64,000 nucleotides of DNA from Drosophila pseudoobscura (Eukaryota; Arthropoda; Insecta; Diptera; Drosophilidae): NCBI RefSeq assembly GCF_009870125.1, contig NC_046679.1:16306001-16370000 (forward strand), written 5' to 3'. Shown here piece after piece: positions 1-16,879 of this stretch. The position numbers and the translations under genes are program-made. The notes beneath the pieces are model-generated. The model had not been told where the DNA came from, searched no databases, and saw only the letters and a program-made list of their open reading frames with translations. The first letter of the stretch is position 1; each line of letters opens with the position of its first letter.

Positions 1-1
1 G

Positions 2-6469
<6,468 letters not shown>

Positions 6470-7245
6470 AGCAAGCAGAAACTATTAGAAACAGGAGATT
6501 TCATCAGTAGCAAAACTAAACAGCGCTAGGCCCTAAGTTAAATTAAGTTCGTAGCCTAAGTTTAAGTTTTCGTACTTTTCATCGTTTTGTGAGGAAAGAA
6601 CCACCCCGGACTTGGACTAGACTCTCAGCGACACAAACCGCACTTTGAACATAGCATCTTTATGTTTAAATGATTTGTGAAGTGTAAATTATTTGTTGCT
6701 GCCCCACACCCAAAGGGGCAGACCTTTTCCATCTGAAAAACTGCATCAAAAACAAACACTCTTTACTTAAACGCAAAACCAATTTTCAAATATGATGTGA
6801 TAATTTCTTAATTTAATGCAACAACCTATCACTAAACTAAACAAAAACAAAAAAAACCAAGAAAAGAAAAGCGAGAAAGTAGCGCGTTGTGTGTGTATGC
6901 TGCAACAGGAGAAGTGTAAGGATGTAAAGGAGAAGGAGGAAGTGTAAGGATCATTCCCGTCTGTCCCATTGATGACAATGAGCAAAGGCTGACATCCCGC
7001 TGTACCTGGCGGCATTTGTTTGATAAATTCTTCAATTTACTTTTTGGAACATTAACTTTTGGATACCTTTTTACGGCACAACCAGAGAATGAGAGAAGTA
7101 AGAAAGAACAGAAACCGAAACAGAACACAAAACAAACAGAAACACATTAACACTAAATACAAAAGAAATCTGTATGTACAAGGAGAATTTCTCACTTTCA
7201 TTTTACTTTTTGGAAATATAATAAACGTGTGTATACCTACTACTA
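6470..7245 (+). other. Rm62: Rm62 3' UTR with poly(A) signal
   Basis: A/T-rich sequence after the TAA, with no coding features. The best AATAAA is at 7220-7225, which would place cleavage near 7240-7245. Minus-strand ORFs in this stretch are low-complexity Phe/Ser/Leu translations of A-rich UTR. Confidence 0.6.
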
Positions 7246-7343
7246 CCTAAAAACCGAAAAAACAACCGCCAAGGGCGAGACAATGCACTTCTGGGTTCAT
7301 TTCATGTATTAAATTCAATTAAGTCTTAAGCTTGGAACACAAA

Positions 7344-7369
7344 GGAATTCCAGTCCTCCCAGGAATTCC
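7344..7369. promoter_or_regulatory. Pair of kB-like GGAATTCC palindromes
   Basis: GGAATTCC occurs at 7344-7351 and again at 7362-7369 (the second followed by C), 18 bases apart start to start. An ATAAAAG stretch follows immediately at 7371. The motif fits the palindromic Rel/NF-kB half-site pattern (GGGAATTCCC-like). A regulatory role is inference; no gene start is proven beside it. Confidence 0.3.
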
Positions 7370-7641
7370 CATAAAAGTCCCACAACGGGAACGGGTGTCG
7401 GTGCACAGCAATCGTGATTGCAGAATTCTTTCTTTTTCAGACATCATTAAGTACTACAGCACTTGGGGCACACTGGAGCAGTGTCAATACGAGGAGCGCA
7501 CTCCCTCCCGACCTTCCTACCACCCTGACAGCGTCAGATAAGAAATCGACAGTGGCAGGAGCGGGCGTGGGTTGCAGGCAGCCCCGGCTAGAGGGTGGAC
7601 ACCGCCAACGTCAACCGTGTCTGACACCACATTTAGACGCA

Positions 7642-7944
7642 ATGAAGCCAATTCACTTTCGACTTTGGCTCTCTCCCTCCACGGCGGACACGGACGAAAT
7701 GTTGGCTTCGGTCCGACCTCTCCGCCTTTCTCTTTTTCGTACTACTTTGCTCATATTTCTTATGACAAGTTTGGCTCTCAGGCTGTTGGGCCCCGCTCCA
7801 CTTGGTCCATCCGCACAGATGCTTGGGCTGGATAATGACGCTGTAGGCGACGTGAATGTGGTTAGATTCGTGGCACAACCGACTGCTGATGGGGCGTCGC
7901 GTACTTGCGGTTGCGGTGGAGCCGAGAAGGAAGTCATTTGTTAA
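7642..7944 (+). CDS. Weak 100-residue ORF with a hydrophobic segment
   Basis: An ATG at 7642 opens a 100-codon frame ending in TAA at 7944. Residues about 30-50 (LFRTTLLIFLMTSLALRLLG) would form a single membrane or signal-anchor segment, followed by an acidic stretch (LDNDAVGDVN) and a Cys/Gly-rich end. I recognise no family. The minus strand is also open across the same bases (7653-7937), so the open frame may come from base composition. A kB-like pair and an ATAAAAG motif lie about 270 bases upstream. Treat as unproven. Confidence 0.2.
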   Translation: MKPIHFRLWLSPSTADTDEMLASVRPLRLSLFRTTLLIFLMTSLALRLLGPAPLGPSAQMLGLDNDAVGDVNVVRFVAQPTADGASRTCGCGGAEKEVIC

Positions 7945-8688
7945 ATTGCTTGAATTGGGTAATGTTGGGGGGTTGGGCTGGCGGAAGGCGGCCATAGCAA
8001 TGATTGGACGATATGGAAGACCGAAACAACTTTGAGGAAATTTACCATGAAGTTCTGATGGAAAAGTTTGTCCTGGTGGTCATGTATGTACCATATATTT
8101 ACATAAAAAAGTTAACAGGGTTTAAAATAATTAAAAACAAAGAATATATATTTATATCCAGCTAGGGTATAGATTTGTTCTCGCTTATTCCTATTTTATC
8201 ATCATACCCCTTCTTGCTATGTATCCACACATACATATGTACATACAGTGGCTCAAATGTATATATGCTGATAGATATTTTCAACAAAACCAACTTTGTA
8301 TAATTATTAAAATTATTGTCAACAGTTTTAACAATTTAAAACAAAACTATTGCTTTTTTCCATCGCACAGTTTTTTTGAACCAATTTTCTTGTGAGTTTT
8401 CTTTTTTTCAATTGAACGTTTATAGATTTATATTTGCTATTATTTTTTGCAACCAGCTTGCACCGATTATGGCCCCATTTTTTCCCACTCTGTAATTTTT
8501 TTTTTAAAGTAATTTTTAACGTTTAAACCAATAGATCGAGGTGGGACGACGGCGTCATTAAGTGGGGACATTGTTGAATTGGCCAGATCCGAGTATCCCA
8601 ATTAATGTTGAGGGTTTTTCTCCTTATAGAATCAAAAACCATCGTTTTTCTCGAGTTTTTGGAAAGTTTGAGGGAGTGTTTCTTTAAG

Positions 8689-8696
8689 TATCGATA
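8689..8696. promoter_or_regulatory. DRE-type motif TATCGATA
   Basis: An exact 8-base palindrome TATCGATA, the core of the DNA replication-related element bound by DREF and overlapping the CGATA motif of BEAF-32. It is followed at once by GATATC. No gene start is evident nearby, so it may be an isolated match or mark a boundary element. Confidence 0.35.
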
Positions 8697-11270
8697 GATA
8701 TCATTTCCTTGTACATGTTCACGTATAAAAAACCAAACTACGCTCCTAAACAGGCCAATGCATAACTGTCGCTTTCAGGTTCTTCATATCCATATGTTTG
8801 AATAAAACCAACTAAAGAGTTAAGGGGCCTTTCAGTCTACACTTCAGAGTCCTGTCCAGCGTAGAAGTACGTACTTTTCAATAAGAACACTCCTATAAGC
8901 ATTAGAAGTTCGGGAGTAAGTAAATGGGCGCCACTTGACTGTCCCAGCATAATAATTGAACTAATAATTGTGATGAAGAAATTCGGTTGAATCGAAACGC
9001 ACGAGTGTATTACCTAATCTCTCCTTGTAATTTAAGACTTGGATTACTTAGTCTGCTTCTCCCCTCCTGGGTTCCTGGGTGACGGCACTCGGTGGGGCAT
9101 TAAGCAGCCACACAACATTTACTCCACGCACTCATCGCATTTACAACTGCCGGGGAAATTGCCTCCAGACCGTACACCTCGCTGCATCCACTTCCACATT
9201 AGGCGGTTGTAGGCTGCTCCTCCTATCCAGCTCTAGCTTCTGGCTTTGGCTTGGCTTTGGCTCATTTTCATTCTTACCCCTGCCACACACACACACGAGG
9301 CAGGGACCAGGCCCTGGGATTCGCTCGAGCAAGGCCACTTAACCAAGAACGAAGCAGGTCACTTACTTTGGTGTGCGCGCACTCGGATTACAAAGGAGAT
9401 GCCACCAGCATAAATTCATTAAATTTGCCTAATTTCGTTTTTGCCAGACATGCACAAATACACACACGACGCAAACGGGGACGGGGCGGCTGGGTCGGCA
9501 AGACAACCAGTTGAGATTCATTGATTGAGCCCAAGACCCATCCCATATCATCTCTTTTGCTCCCCTTTCCTCACATCTTGGCTAACACACACATACACCC
9601 ATTCGGTCTGTTTGGTAATTTGACGCGTTATCACTTGTGTTGAGTTTGTTATCATTAAACTGGCGCCGGCTGATGTACTTAAGCCAAATCAAAACTCAAG
9701 CCGCTCGCTGTCTGTCGAGCGCCCGAAAACCGAACCGAACCGAGCTGGCGCGAACACTGCGCTCAAGTTAATAAAATCCACGCCCTCTCCTGGCCTGGCC
9801 CAAACGCGTCCCACATAAAACCGCCCGCACGCACATTAAGCACGCCTTAACTAACATCGAGGCAGGCAGGCAGGAAGGCCACCCGATCTGGTTGGGTCGC
9901 GTCGGGTGGGGTGGGGTCTGGGGGTCGCTTGTTTTTGACAACTTGGGCATAATAAGACATTAACTTCATGCACATCAAATACTTTATTTATGGTCGTCTG
10001 GAGTGGGTGCATGTGTGTGTGTGTGTGTGAGTTGAGTCTGCTTCCTTAGGCACTTCAAACGACTGGCACTCCTCCGAGGGCGACTACGACTGGCACGCCC
10101 AACAGCAGAAGCAGCAGCAGCAGCATCCAACATCGTCTTAGATTTCTCCAGCGTGCTCATAATTTCTGCCGTGGTCCCGCATTCCATCCCAGGGTCTTCC
10201 TCATGCCACACGCCTGCCCTGCCCTGCCCCCCACGCCTGCTTGATTTTTAATTTCGGTTTTCTTTCTTTTTTTTTTTCTTCCTGTCTTCCTTATCCCGGT
10301 CGCTCCTTGCGCTGTCTGTTTATTCACCATAGCTGCCTGTTTGGCAAATTAAGTGCAATTGCTTGAATTTAATTTCATGCAAATAAAAGTTTTGATTAGA
10401 CGCCGCCACACCATACACACACACACACACCCAACAAACAATCTCTCTGCCGTCTGTGCTCCTCTGACACATGTTCGTAATTAGGCACTTGGGCATGCAT
10501 GTGTTCCGATGTCGGGGATATGGGGATTTGAGATCTCAACAGCCGCAGAGGCAGAGGCAGAGCCTACGTGTCGGCCAAAGTGGCGTATGCGTAATATAAA
10601 ACGAAACGAATGAAAATTCCCCAAACATATATCCGCTCGTATATATGTATGCGGGCAATATAAACTATATGGGTGCTCCTCAGATTGTAATAAAATATGG
10701 CAAATGCCGTCTGCACATGATTTAATTTTGCAGAAATTTTTCGAGCTCGACTAAATTCATAAATAACTCGCACGAGAGAACTGGTTCCAGGAGGGATTGT
10801 GTTGGTCGAAACTATTCCAAGAGCCATATTAAAGTGCACAAATGAATGACCCAACATTTGTTAAAGTGCGAAATAATTAATAAAGTCTACTCCAACCATT
10901 CTAAACGTCAAATGAAATTTTGCCGCTCAGAAAACCCAGGAATTGGGTGAGGGAGACAGTAACCATTCTCTGGCATTTAGTTTTGAGCCCAAAGTTGCGA
11001 CAATTTGTGTCATATTTCCGGGGCTGCCACTCTCTCTACGCCCCGAAACATAATTCAATAAACTGTGGGCGGGCCACATGCCGCCTCCAGTGGAACGATG
11101 CCGAACCGAAACGAACCGAACAGAATCCCCGATGCCTGCATAATGATGTCGCAGCACATTACATATTATGTAAATATGAAATTCAATTGTTTAAGCATTT
11201 AGCAGGCTGCATAATTTATTAAAATGGGACACCTGACGCATGCCGGCTGCGAGGCCAAAGAAAGGCTGCC

Positions 11271-11304
11271 GCTGCCACTGCCACTGCCACTGCCACTGCC
11301 ACTG
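11271..11304. repeat. CTGCCA hexanucleotide repeat
   Basis: About five to six tandem copies of CTGCCA. The same hexamer recurs at 12455-12505, 46426-46446 and 52251-52302, in each case in non-coding sequence. Confidence 0.85.
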
Positions 11305-12454
11305 TCCCTGCTTTTGCTTCATCCTGTGTGCCTCTGTGACTACGGAGCTCAGGGCTAGGGCTGATGGGAGATGTGCGATGATGGCTGCTGCTGATGCTGC
11401 TGCTCCTGCTGAAGCCTGTTCCCATCACGTTGACGTCTATTGGCTTTTGTTGTGTACGAGGCGCATGAGGCGTTGTCGCTCTCGTTCTCGTCCTCGTTCT
11501 CGTCCTCGCTGTCTGACAGGAATATAAGCAGAAGGCACACGGGCCCCCGATGCTGCTGGCGGGATGCTGCTGCCTTAAAGGTGAAAGGCCAGGGACTGCA
11601 AGGACTGCATGCGGCGTTGAAATTGATTTTTAAACAGCCAACGCAGCCAGCGACGCAGCTCTTGTCGTTAGCAAATCATAAAAGTGTGGACGCTGCTGTT
11701 GCTTCCGCTTGCTGTCGCTGCTGCTGCCTCTGCAGGCGCCGCTTAATAGTTGTTGTTTTGTCATCGCATAATGAGGAAAGTGCTGGGGGTTCCTCCTGCT
11801 GTGGGGATGGTGCTGCTGCCTCGCTGCAGCTGACATTAAGTAAGATGGATGGCGTTGACGTTGCGTGCAGCATTTAGCGCTGATCCCCTTTGAGTCCATA
11901 TTGATGCCGGCAAAGCGCCTTGGTGGCAAAATTCAATTTGACTCGGCGACTCCGGAGACTTTGGGTCAAACTTAAAATAGGAGGAGGGTGTTCATACCGC
12001 CTGATGACTTGATGACCCGTGTGCTCTCAGCTCTCAGCTCCCAACTTCTGACTTGATGCTAAATTAGCGTTGCAAATATCCAGTGTTGTTGGTGCTGCTG
12101 TTGCTGTTGCTGCCACGTTGTCGTTAGCCAACTGATTTTCCATATTAAAGTTGCAGTCAAGTGCCGTCTCCATTGTTGTTGCTGGACGCGTGCTTTTATG
12201 CAAGATTTATGGCTATTTAAACGACGCATAATGTGTCTTGGCTGATGTTGCTTCGTTCTGCTCCTTCTCCTGCTGCTGCTGCTGGTGTTGTTGCTGCTGA
12301 CACACCCATCCCCCAAGATACATATTTATGTATGTAGCAAGCCACACTTCTTGACAACGTGTTCAAGTGGTTCCTGGGCTCTCTCCCCCCACACCATGTG
12401 CAATATTTTATTTACATTTTTCACTCGTCGTCTGCCTTGGCATATCCTGTTGTT

Positions 12455-12505
12455 GCCACTGCCGCAGCCACTGCTGCTGCCACTGCCACTGCCACAGCCA
12501 CTGGT
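12455..12505. repeat. Interrupted CTGCCA/CAGCCA hexanucleotide repeat
   Basis: Tandem TGCCAC/AGCCAC units with CTG interruptions, in intergenic sequence. Confidence 0.75.
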
Positions 12506-15500
12506 GCTGGTTCTCTGTCTGAATCCTTTTCTGTTGGCCTCCTGCTGTTTGCTTTTACTGCTCTTCTAGCCCTTTTCCCCCCGCAGCGTGTGCTTTGCCT
12601 TCTTTTTTTATTTACATTTTTGTTTCATATTTCTAATGAGCTGTAATTTCTTCTTTTATTTGCAGGGCGTTATGCGTACGTACACAAACAATAAACAGCA
12701 ATGGGAAGAGGAGAAAGGGGAAGGGAAGCCCTTTCCAGTCTGCACTGTCTGTGGGTGTCTGAGGTGTGAAAAACACTTCTAATATGCAAATGGCTTTTCC
12801 TTTTCTTGACACCCTTCTTGCCATCTAGGGTTCGCTGGCACAGGTGTCTGTCTCTGTGTCTGTCAGGAGTCCAACTCAAGGCCAAGGCTGTAAAAATAGT
12901 AATTACAATTGTAATTGCATTCCAATCAAGAGACAGACATACGAGAATGCATGCTTTTCATGTGCAACATGCATAAGCCTCTCTAAAAGAGACCAAAACC
13001 GCAACGCAACACCAGTACGTGCATGTGTGTGTGAGTGTGGTACAGATTTCATTACAACTAATTAACTTTTCCATGTGGGTCAAGTACAGCAATAAAGGGT
13101 TAAAGAGTATATGGGAATTTCCATTTATACATTACAAGCCACAAAAATTAATACAATCGAAGCTACGTTTTAAAAGATATACGCTTCTAAAAACATCTGT
13201 AATACTTGCTGTACTAATATAGGTACATACATGAAATATTGCTTGATTTTCCAAGCTATTAAATGGTAAAACCATCCCTGTTTTTTTGTATAAAATTCGC
13301 GGGGACTCTGTGGATAACTTTTATCAAGAATCATCTGTTTTATATGGGGAAAACACGACTATAGAAATATCAAAGTTAATTGGTTAAACTATTTAACTTT
13401 TAATAAGTTAAGAAAATATTATCGAGACAGAAAAATATGTGTTCTTATGGATTTTTAATGTTTTGTCTGCATTCTTGCGGAAAGGCCAATGCGGGTTTAA
13501 ATTTACGAAGATCTCTCTTACCTTTGAAAATCAAGAATTTTCTGGTAATTGCAGTGGTACTTTTATCCTTTTGTCAGTAATTCCCATCATGCCCTCAAAA
13601 ATGTGCTGCATATTTTTCAGCTCTTGCAGGATTTGCCCCTGGGACTTCAATTTCTTGGCAATACTTGAGAAATCCTTGAAGAGAAGCCTTGAAGGTCATC
13701 TAGCTTATTATTTAATTTGTTTGTGGCTCGCTTTGTGGCCTGCCTCAGTTCAGTTTCTTTTGTTATCTAACACAAATTATCTGCATTGCAATTTGTTATG
13801 CAGAAATTCAATTTGCTTAACATTTCACTGGCAACACAACTTCTGGCGGTGCAGCCTTGGGCCAGTGGGGCAGTGGGCAGTGGGCAGTGGGGCAGTGGCT
13901 TTGGCGTTTTGCTTTGTGGTGCTCGAGATTCCGCCTGCTCCTACAGACAGAATGGCCTCCAGTTAGCAAACTGTGGGGGCCACTGTATCTGATGTTGGAC
14001 CATCTCGTTGGCCTCGCCTTCAGTTAGGCGCCCAGTCAGTCGACTCGGTCGACTACTCCATTAGCCTTTGGAGTGTAAAATTGTGCAAACAATTTCAATT
14101 ATCCCCGAAGACGCGTTGCAGACTGCTTGTCTGGGACCTGCAGGAGGGGCCCGTGAAGGCTGTATGGCTTCGAAACGAGATGACAGGGAGCAAAAAAGAA
14201 AATATGTATGTAATAATAAGGCCAAGCGAAAACAAGCATTTTAATGGCCGGGAACTCGGGCTTGTCTTTTTCTCGGCTGCTCGCGAAATTGGAGCTAAAA
14301 TTTAGCGCGGCAATTGACTTCAAGTCATCGCTCGGACACGGACAGAGATCTCGTATTCGGTTTCGGTCTTGGGCTGCTGCTGGGGCTGCGGCTGGGGCTC
14401 GGGCTAGGGCTGGGGCTTGGGTTAAATTTAATAAAGCAGCTCCAACTGGATTTGGAGCAAAAGAAGCGGCGGCTGAGGCTAACAACGAAGCCGAGTCCGA
14501 GTCCAGCCAAATTGGGCCAACCAACTTTTGGCTGGGCAAGTGAGTGAGCTTTAAGTAAGAGTGGGGCCAGGGCACAGCACGGCACGGCACGGCACGACAC
14601 AAATTGCAAGCTTATGGCCAATGAATGCAAGACGTTGCACACAGCATCTTGTTGGCCAAAACGGAAGTGGAGAAGAGAATATCCGTGGCAAAGCAAAAGT
14701 GCCAGCAGAAGAGAGTGAAGAAGAAGAAAACGCAGAGCCGGAAATTGGCGGCCGCCAATGGCTTTAAAGACTCGGGATGACTTGGACTTGTGCTGGCGAT
14801 GGCGATGGCCACTTTTGTTCCTGCATATCCTCGACGTACATATAGATTTGCTCCTTCTGCCAGCTGGCGGGGTTTTCATTCAATCATCCATTTATTTTTT
14901 GACCATTTTCCAAGACAACTTGGTGGTCACGTTGCCGCCCATTGATGATGCGAGGGAGTGGGCGCCGCAGCGCCGAAGACTGACTGCGGAATGGAAGCGA
15001 AGTAAGAAATGCTTTCAGCCGGAAGCTGAGAGATAACATTGTGTGTGTGTGTCTGTGTGTGTGCGTATGTGTATGTTTGGCAGTCTGAAGCTTTGTATAT
15101 AAATGCAAGTAATGCGGAAAATATGAAAAATGTTTGGTATGTAGTAAAAGAAAGAAGAGAAAAACCACAACAACAGAAGAACAGCAGTAAGAAAAGCTCT
15201 CTCCAGTACAAGCATAAAAAAATATTTTGTGCAAATAATAAAAGACCATTACAAAGTGGCATGCGTTATAATTGAAAATAAATATGACAGAAGAAGCTGG
15301 AAACAAATGCGAAGTAAATAAACTGCCTGAAAGAAATAGCCCAGTAACTAATTGATGACGGAGCTGATCGTGTTTTTTTTTGTAATGAATGGAAAACACT
15401 GTAGTAATGGATTGACCTAAACAGATTGCCTGGTCATGCAGTCAGTCAGTAATCAACTGCTGAAACTATTTAAACAGTGAATACCAAATACACTCAAGGT

Positions 15501-16025
15501 AAAGGTGACATAGTAAAAAAAAACCTGCTCAGCTTTTTCAGCAGATAATGTTTGCGATCTATTAATTTAAAGAAGGACGATTGTTCGGTTGAATATTCAT
15601 AATACCTTGAATCTTCACCAGGGGACCTAAGCCCATTGCTGTCCATCATGAATGTTAAAAAGTGCCTTCAATTCGCCACAGTGCATACTCACAAAGGTGT
15701 ATTTTATGTTGTAATATGTATATATGTAGGTATTGATACATTTGTTGTTAAGAGCAGTTATATAGATATAATGGTTTAGATTCCGTTTTTTTAAGTACAT
15801 TGGATGGATATACATGGATATACATGTATATATGTATGTATATATGCAGTATATCAGGTATATAGGTGTGAGCGAAATTTATTGATCGATATATTTTAGC
15901 TTGAAGGTTTTAATTTGTATTTGTTTTAAATATGAGCATATTTGTTTTGTGGACTGTTGCTGTTGCCTGCCGCCATGTTTTTTTCCCTGGTCCGTACAGC
16001 ATTTTTGTATTATATTTTATTTAAA

Positions 16026-16053
16026 TTTTTTTTTTTTGATTAGGTCATTTATT
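16026..16053 (-). other. Poly(A) signal and A12 run at the 3' end of the akirin-like gene
   Basis: Read on the minus strand, AATAAA occupies 16053-16048 and, ten bases later, an uninterrupted run of twelve A residues fills 16037-16026. This spacing is what a reverse-transcribed polyadenylated mRNA leaves at its insertion site. It lies about 270 bases past the akirin-like stop codon, a reasonable 3' UTR length. Confidence 0.65.
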
Positions 16054-16321
16054 ATTAATAATAACAATTAACACAGACAACATTATGTAATATAATAATT
16101 AAAAACACTTTTATAATGTAGTACTAGTCGTAAACTTTAACTTTACATTTATTTCAAAATATTTATCATAAACCCAATAAACACAATTTACAATTTGTAT
16201 GAAAGTTTTCTTGTAAGCTATGGTTTTCTTGTTTAGTTTCCCATGTTTCTTGATTTAGTTTTAATGAGGGTAGATCTGTGTTGCAATTATTGTTATTATT
16301 AAATTTTTTTGTTGGTGTGCC

Positions 16322-16879
16322 CTACGACAAGTAACTGGGCGCTGCCTTGTAACGACACTGTATCTGGTCGTACGTGAACTTCACAAAGGCATCGTGCTGC
16401 TTGTGCAGTTTGGTGGCCAGTACGGACTCGTAGCGCTCGCGCAGCTGATTCTCGCGCTCCTTGATCATGCCCTCGCATATGAGCTGCACCTGTTGGAATG
16501 TGAACAACGCCTTCTCGCAGTGCCGCATCAGGTTCGGTGGACTGTCCGAACCCATTTCCGAACTGCTCGACTCAATGGCGGCCGCCGTGAGAGGCAATTG
16601 CTTGCCTTTGTGCAGTCTTTTGATTTCGTGGCACAAATTTTTGGCCATTTTGTCAGGCGACATTTCGGCCAGAGCGGCCTCCGAGAAGGGGCTCGGCTCG
16701 AAGCTGTCTTTGGCGAAGCGATTTCTGGGCGTCTGCGCTAACCGCGAAGAGATGGTGGGTCCATCGCGGTCTCGCGACGGGACCGCCGACTGGCCGAAGG
16801 GATTGCAATGCCTACGCTTGGGGGCCCGCTGGTTCATCGACTCCCGGTCCAAGGCGCGTTTCAGTGTGGCACTGGCCAT
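16322..16879 (-). CDS. Intronless akirin-like gene (probable retrocopy)
   Basis: Akirins are small nuclear proteins that link transcription factors such as Relish and Twist to SWI/SNF chromatin remodelling. The 185-residue product has the family layout: N-terminal MASATLKRALDRES, a basic nuclear-import motif PKRRHCNPFG (residues about 20-29), a central Ser-rich linker (SSSSEMGSDSP), and the conserved C-terminal helical region (EKALFTFQQVQLICEGMIKE, then DAFVKFTYDQIQ) ending SYLS. One unbroken exon covers the whole protein, whereas animal akirin genes usually have introns. It is close in sequence to the Drosophila parent as I remember it, but carries changes at otherwise steady sites, for example QIQCRY where family members have a basic residue and KQHDAF for EQYDAF. 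The start at 16879 fits the family N-terminus. The intact frame suggests it is still under constraint or young. Confidence 0.85.
   Translation of the reverse strand: MASATLKRALDRESMNQRAPKRRHCNPFGQSAVPSRDRDGPTISSRLAQTPRNRFAKDSFEPSPFSEAALAEMSPDKMAKNLCHEIKRLHKGKQLPLTAAAIESSSSEMGSDSPPNLMRHCEKALFTFQQVQLICEGMIKERENQLRERYESVLATKLHKQHDAFVKFTYDQIQCRYKAAPSYLS

Larger units (their letters stand above)
7246..16025. other. Mostly non-coding region between Rm62 and the akirin-like gene
   Basis: About 8.8 kb with no gene I can firmly support. Separate entries cover the kB-like pair (7344-7369), a weak ORF (7642-7944), a DRE motif (8689-8696) and CTGCCA-type repeats (11271-11304, 12455-12505). Other content includes TG runs near 10014-10029 and 15039-15065, GGCAGG repeats near 9866, CTG-rich stretches around 11380-12300, GGGGCT hexamers near 14385-14425 and TA/TATG-rich sequence near 15710-15900. 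Several long open frames here are simple-repeat translations. Confidence 0.6.

Noticed and set aside
8040..8250. A/T-rich stretch with repeat-like GGGTTTAAAA and CTAGGGTATAG edges
   Set aside because: Suggestive of a decayed transposon, but no matching ends or target duplication could be found by eye.
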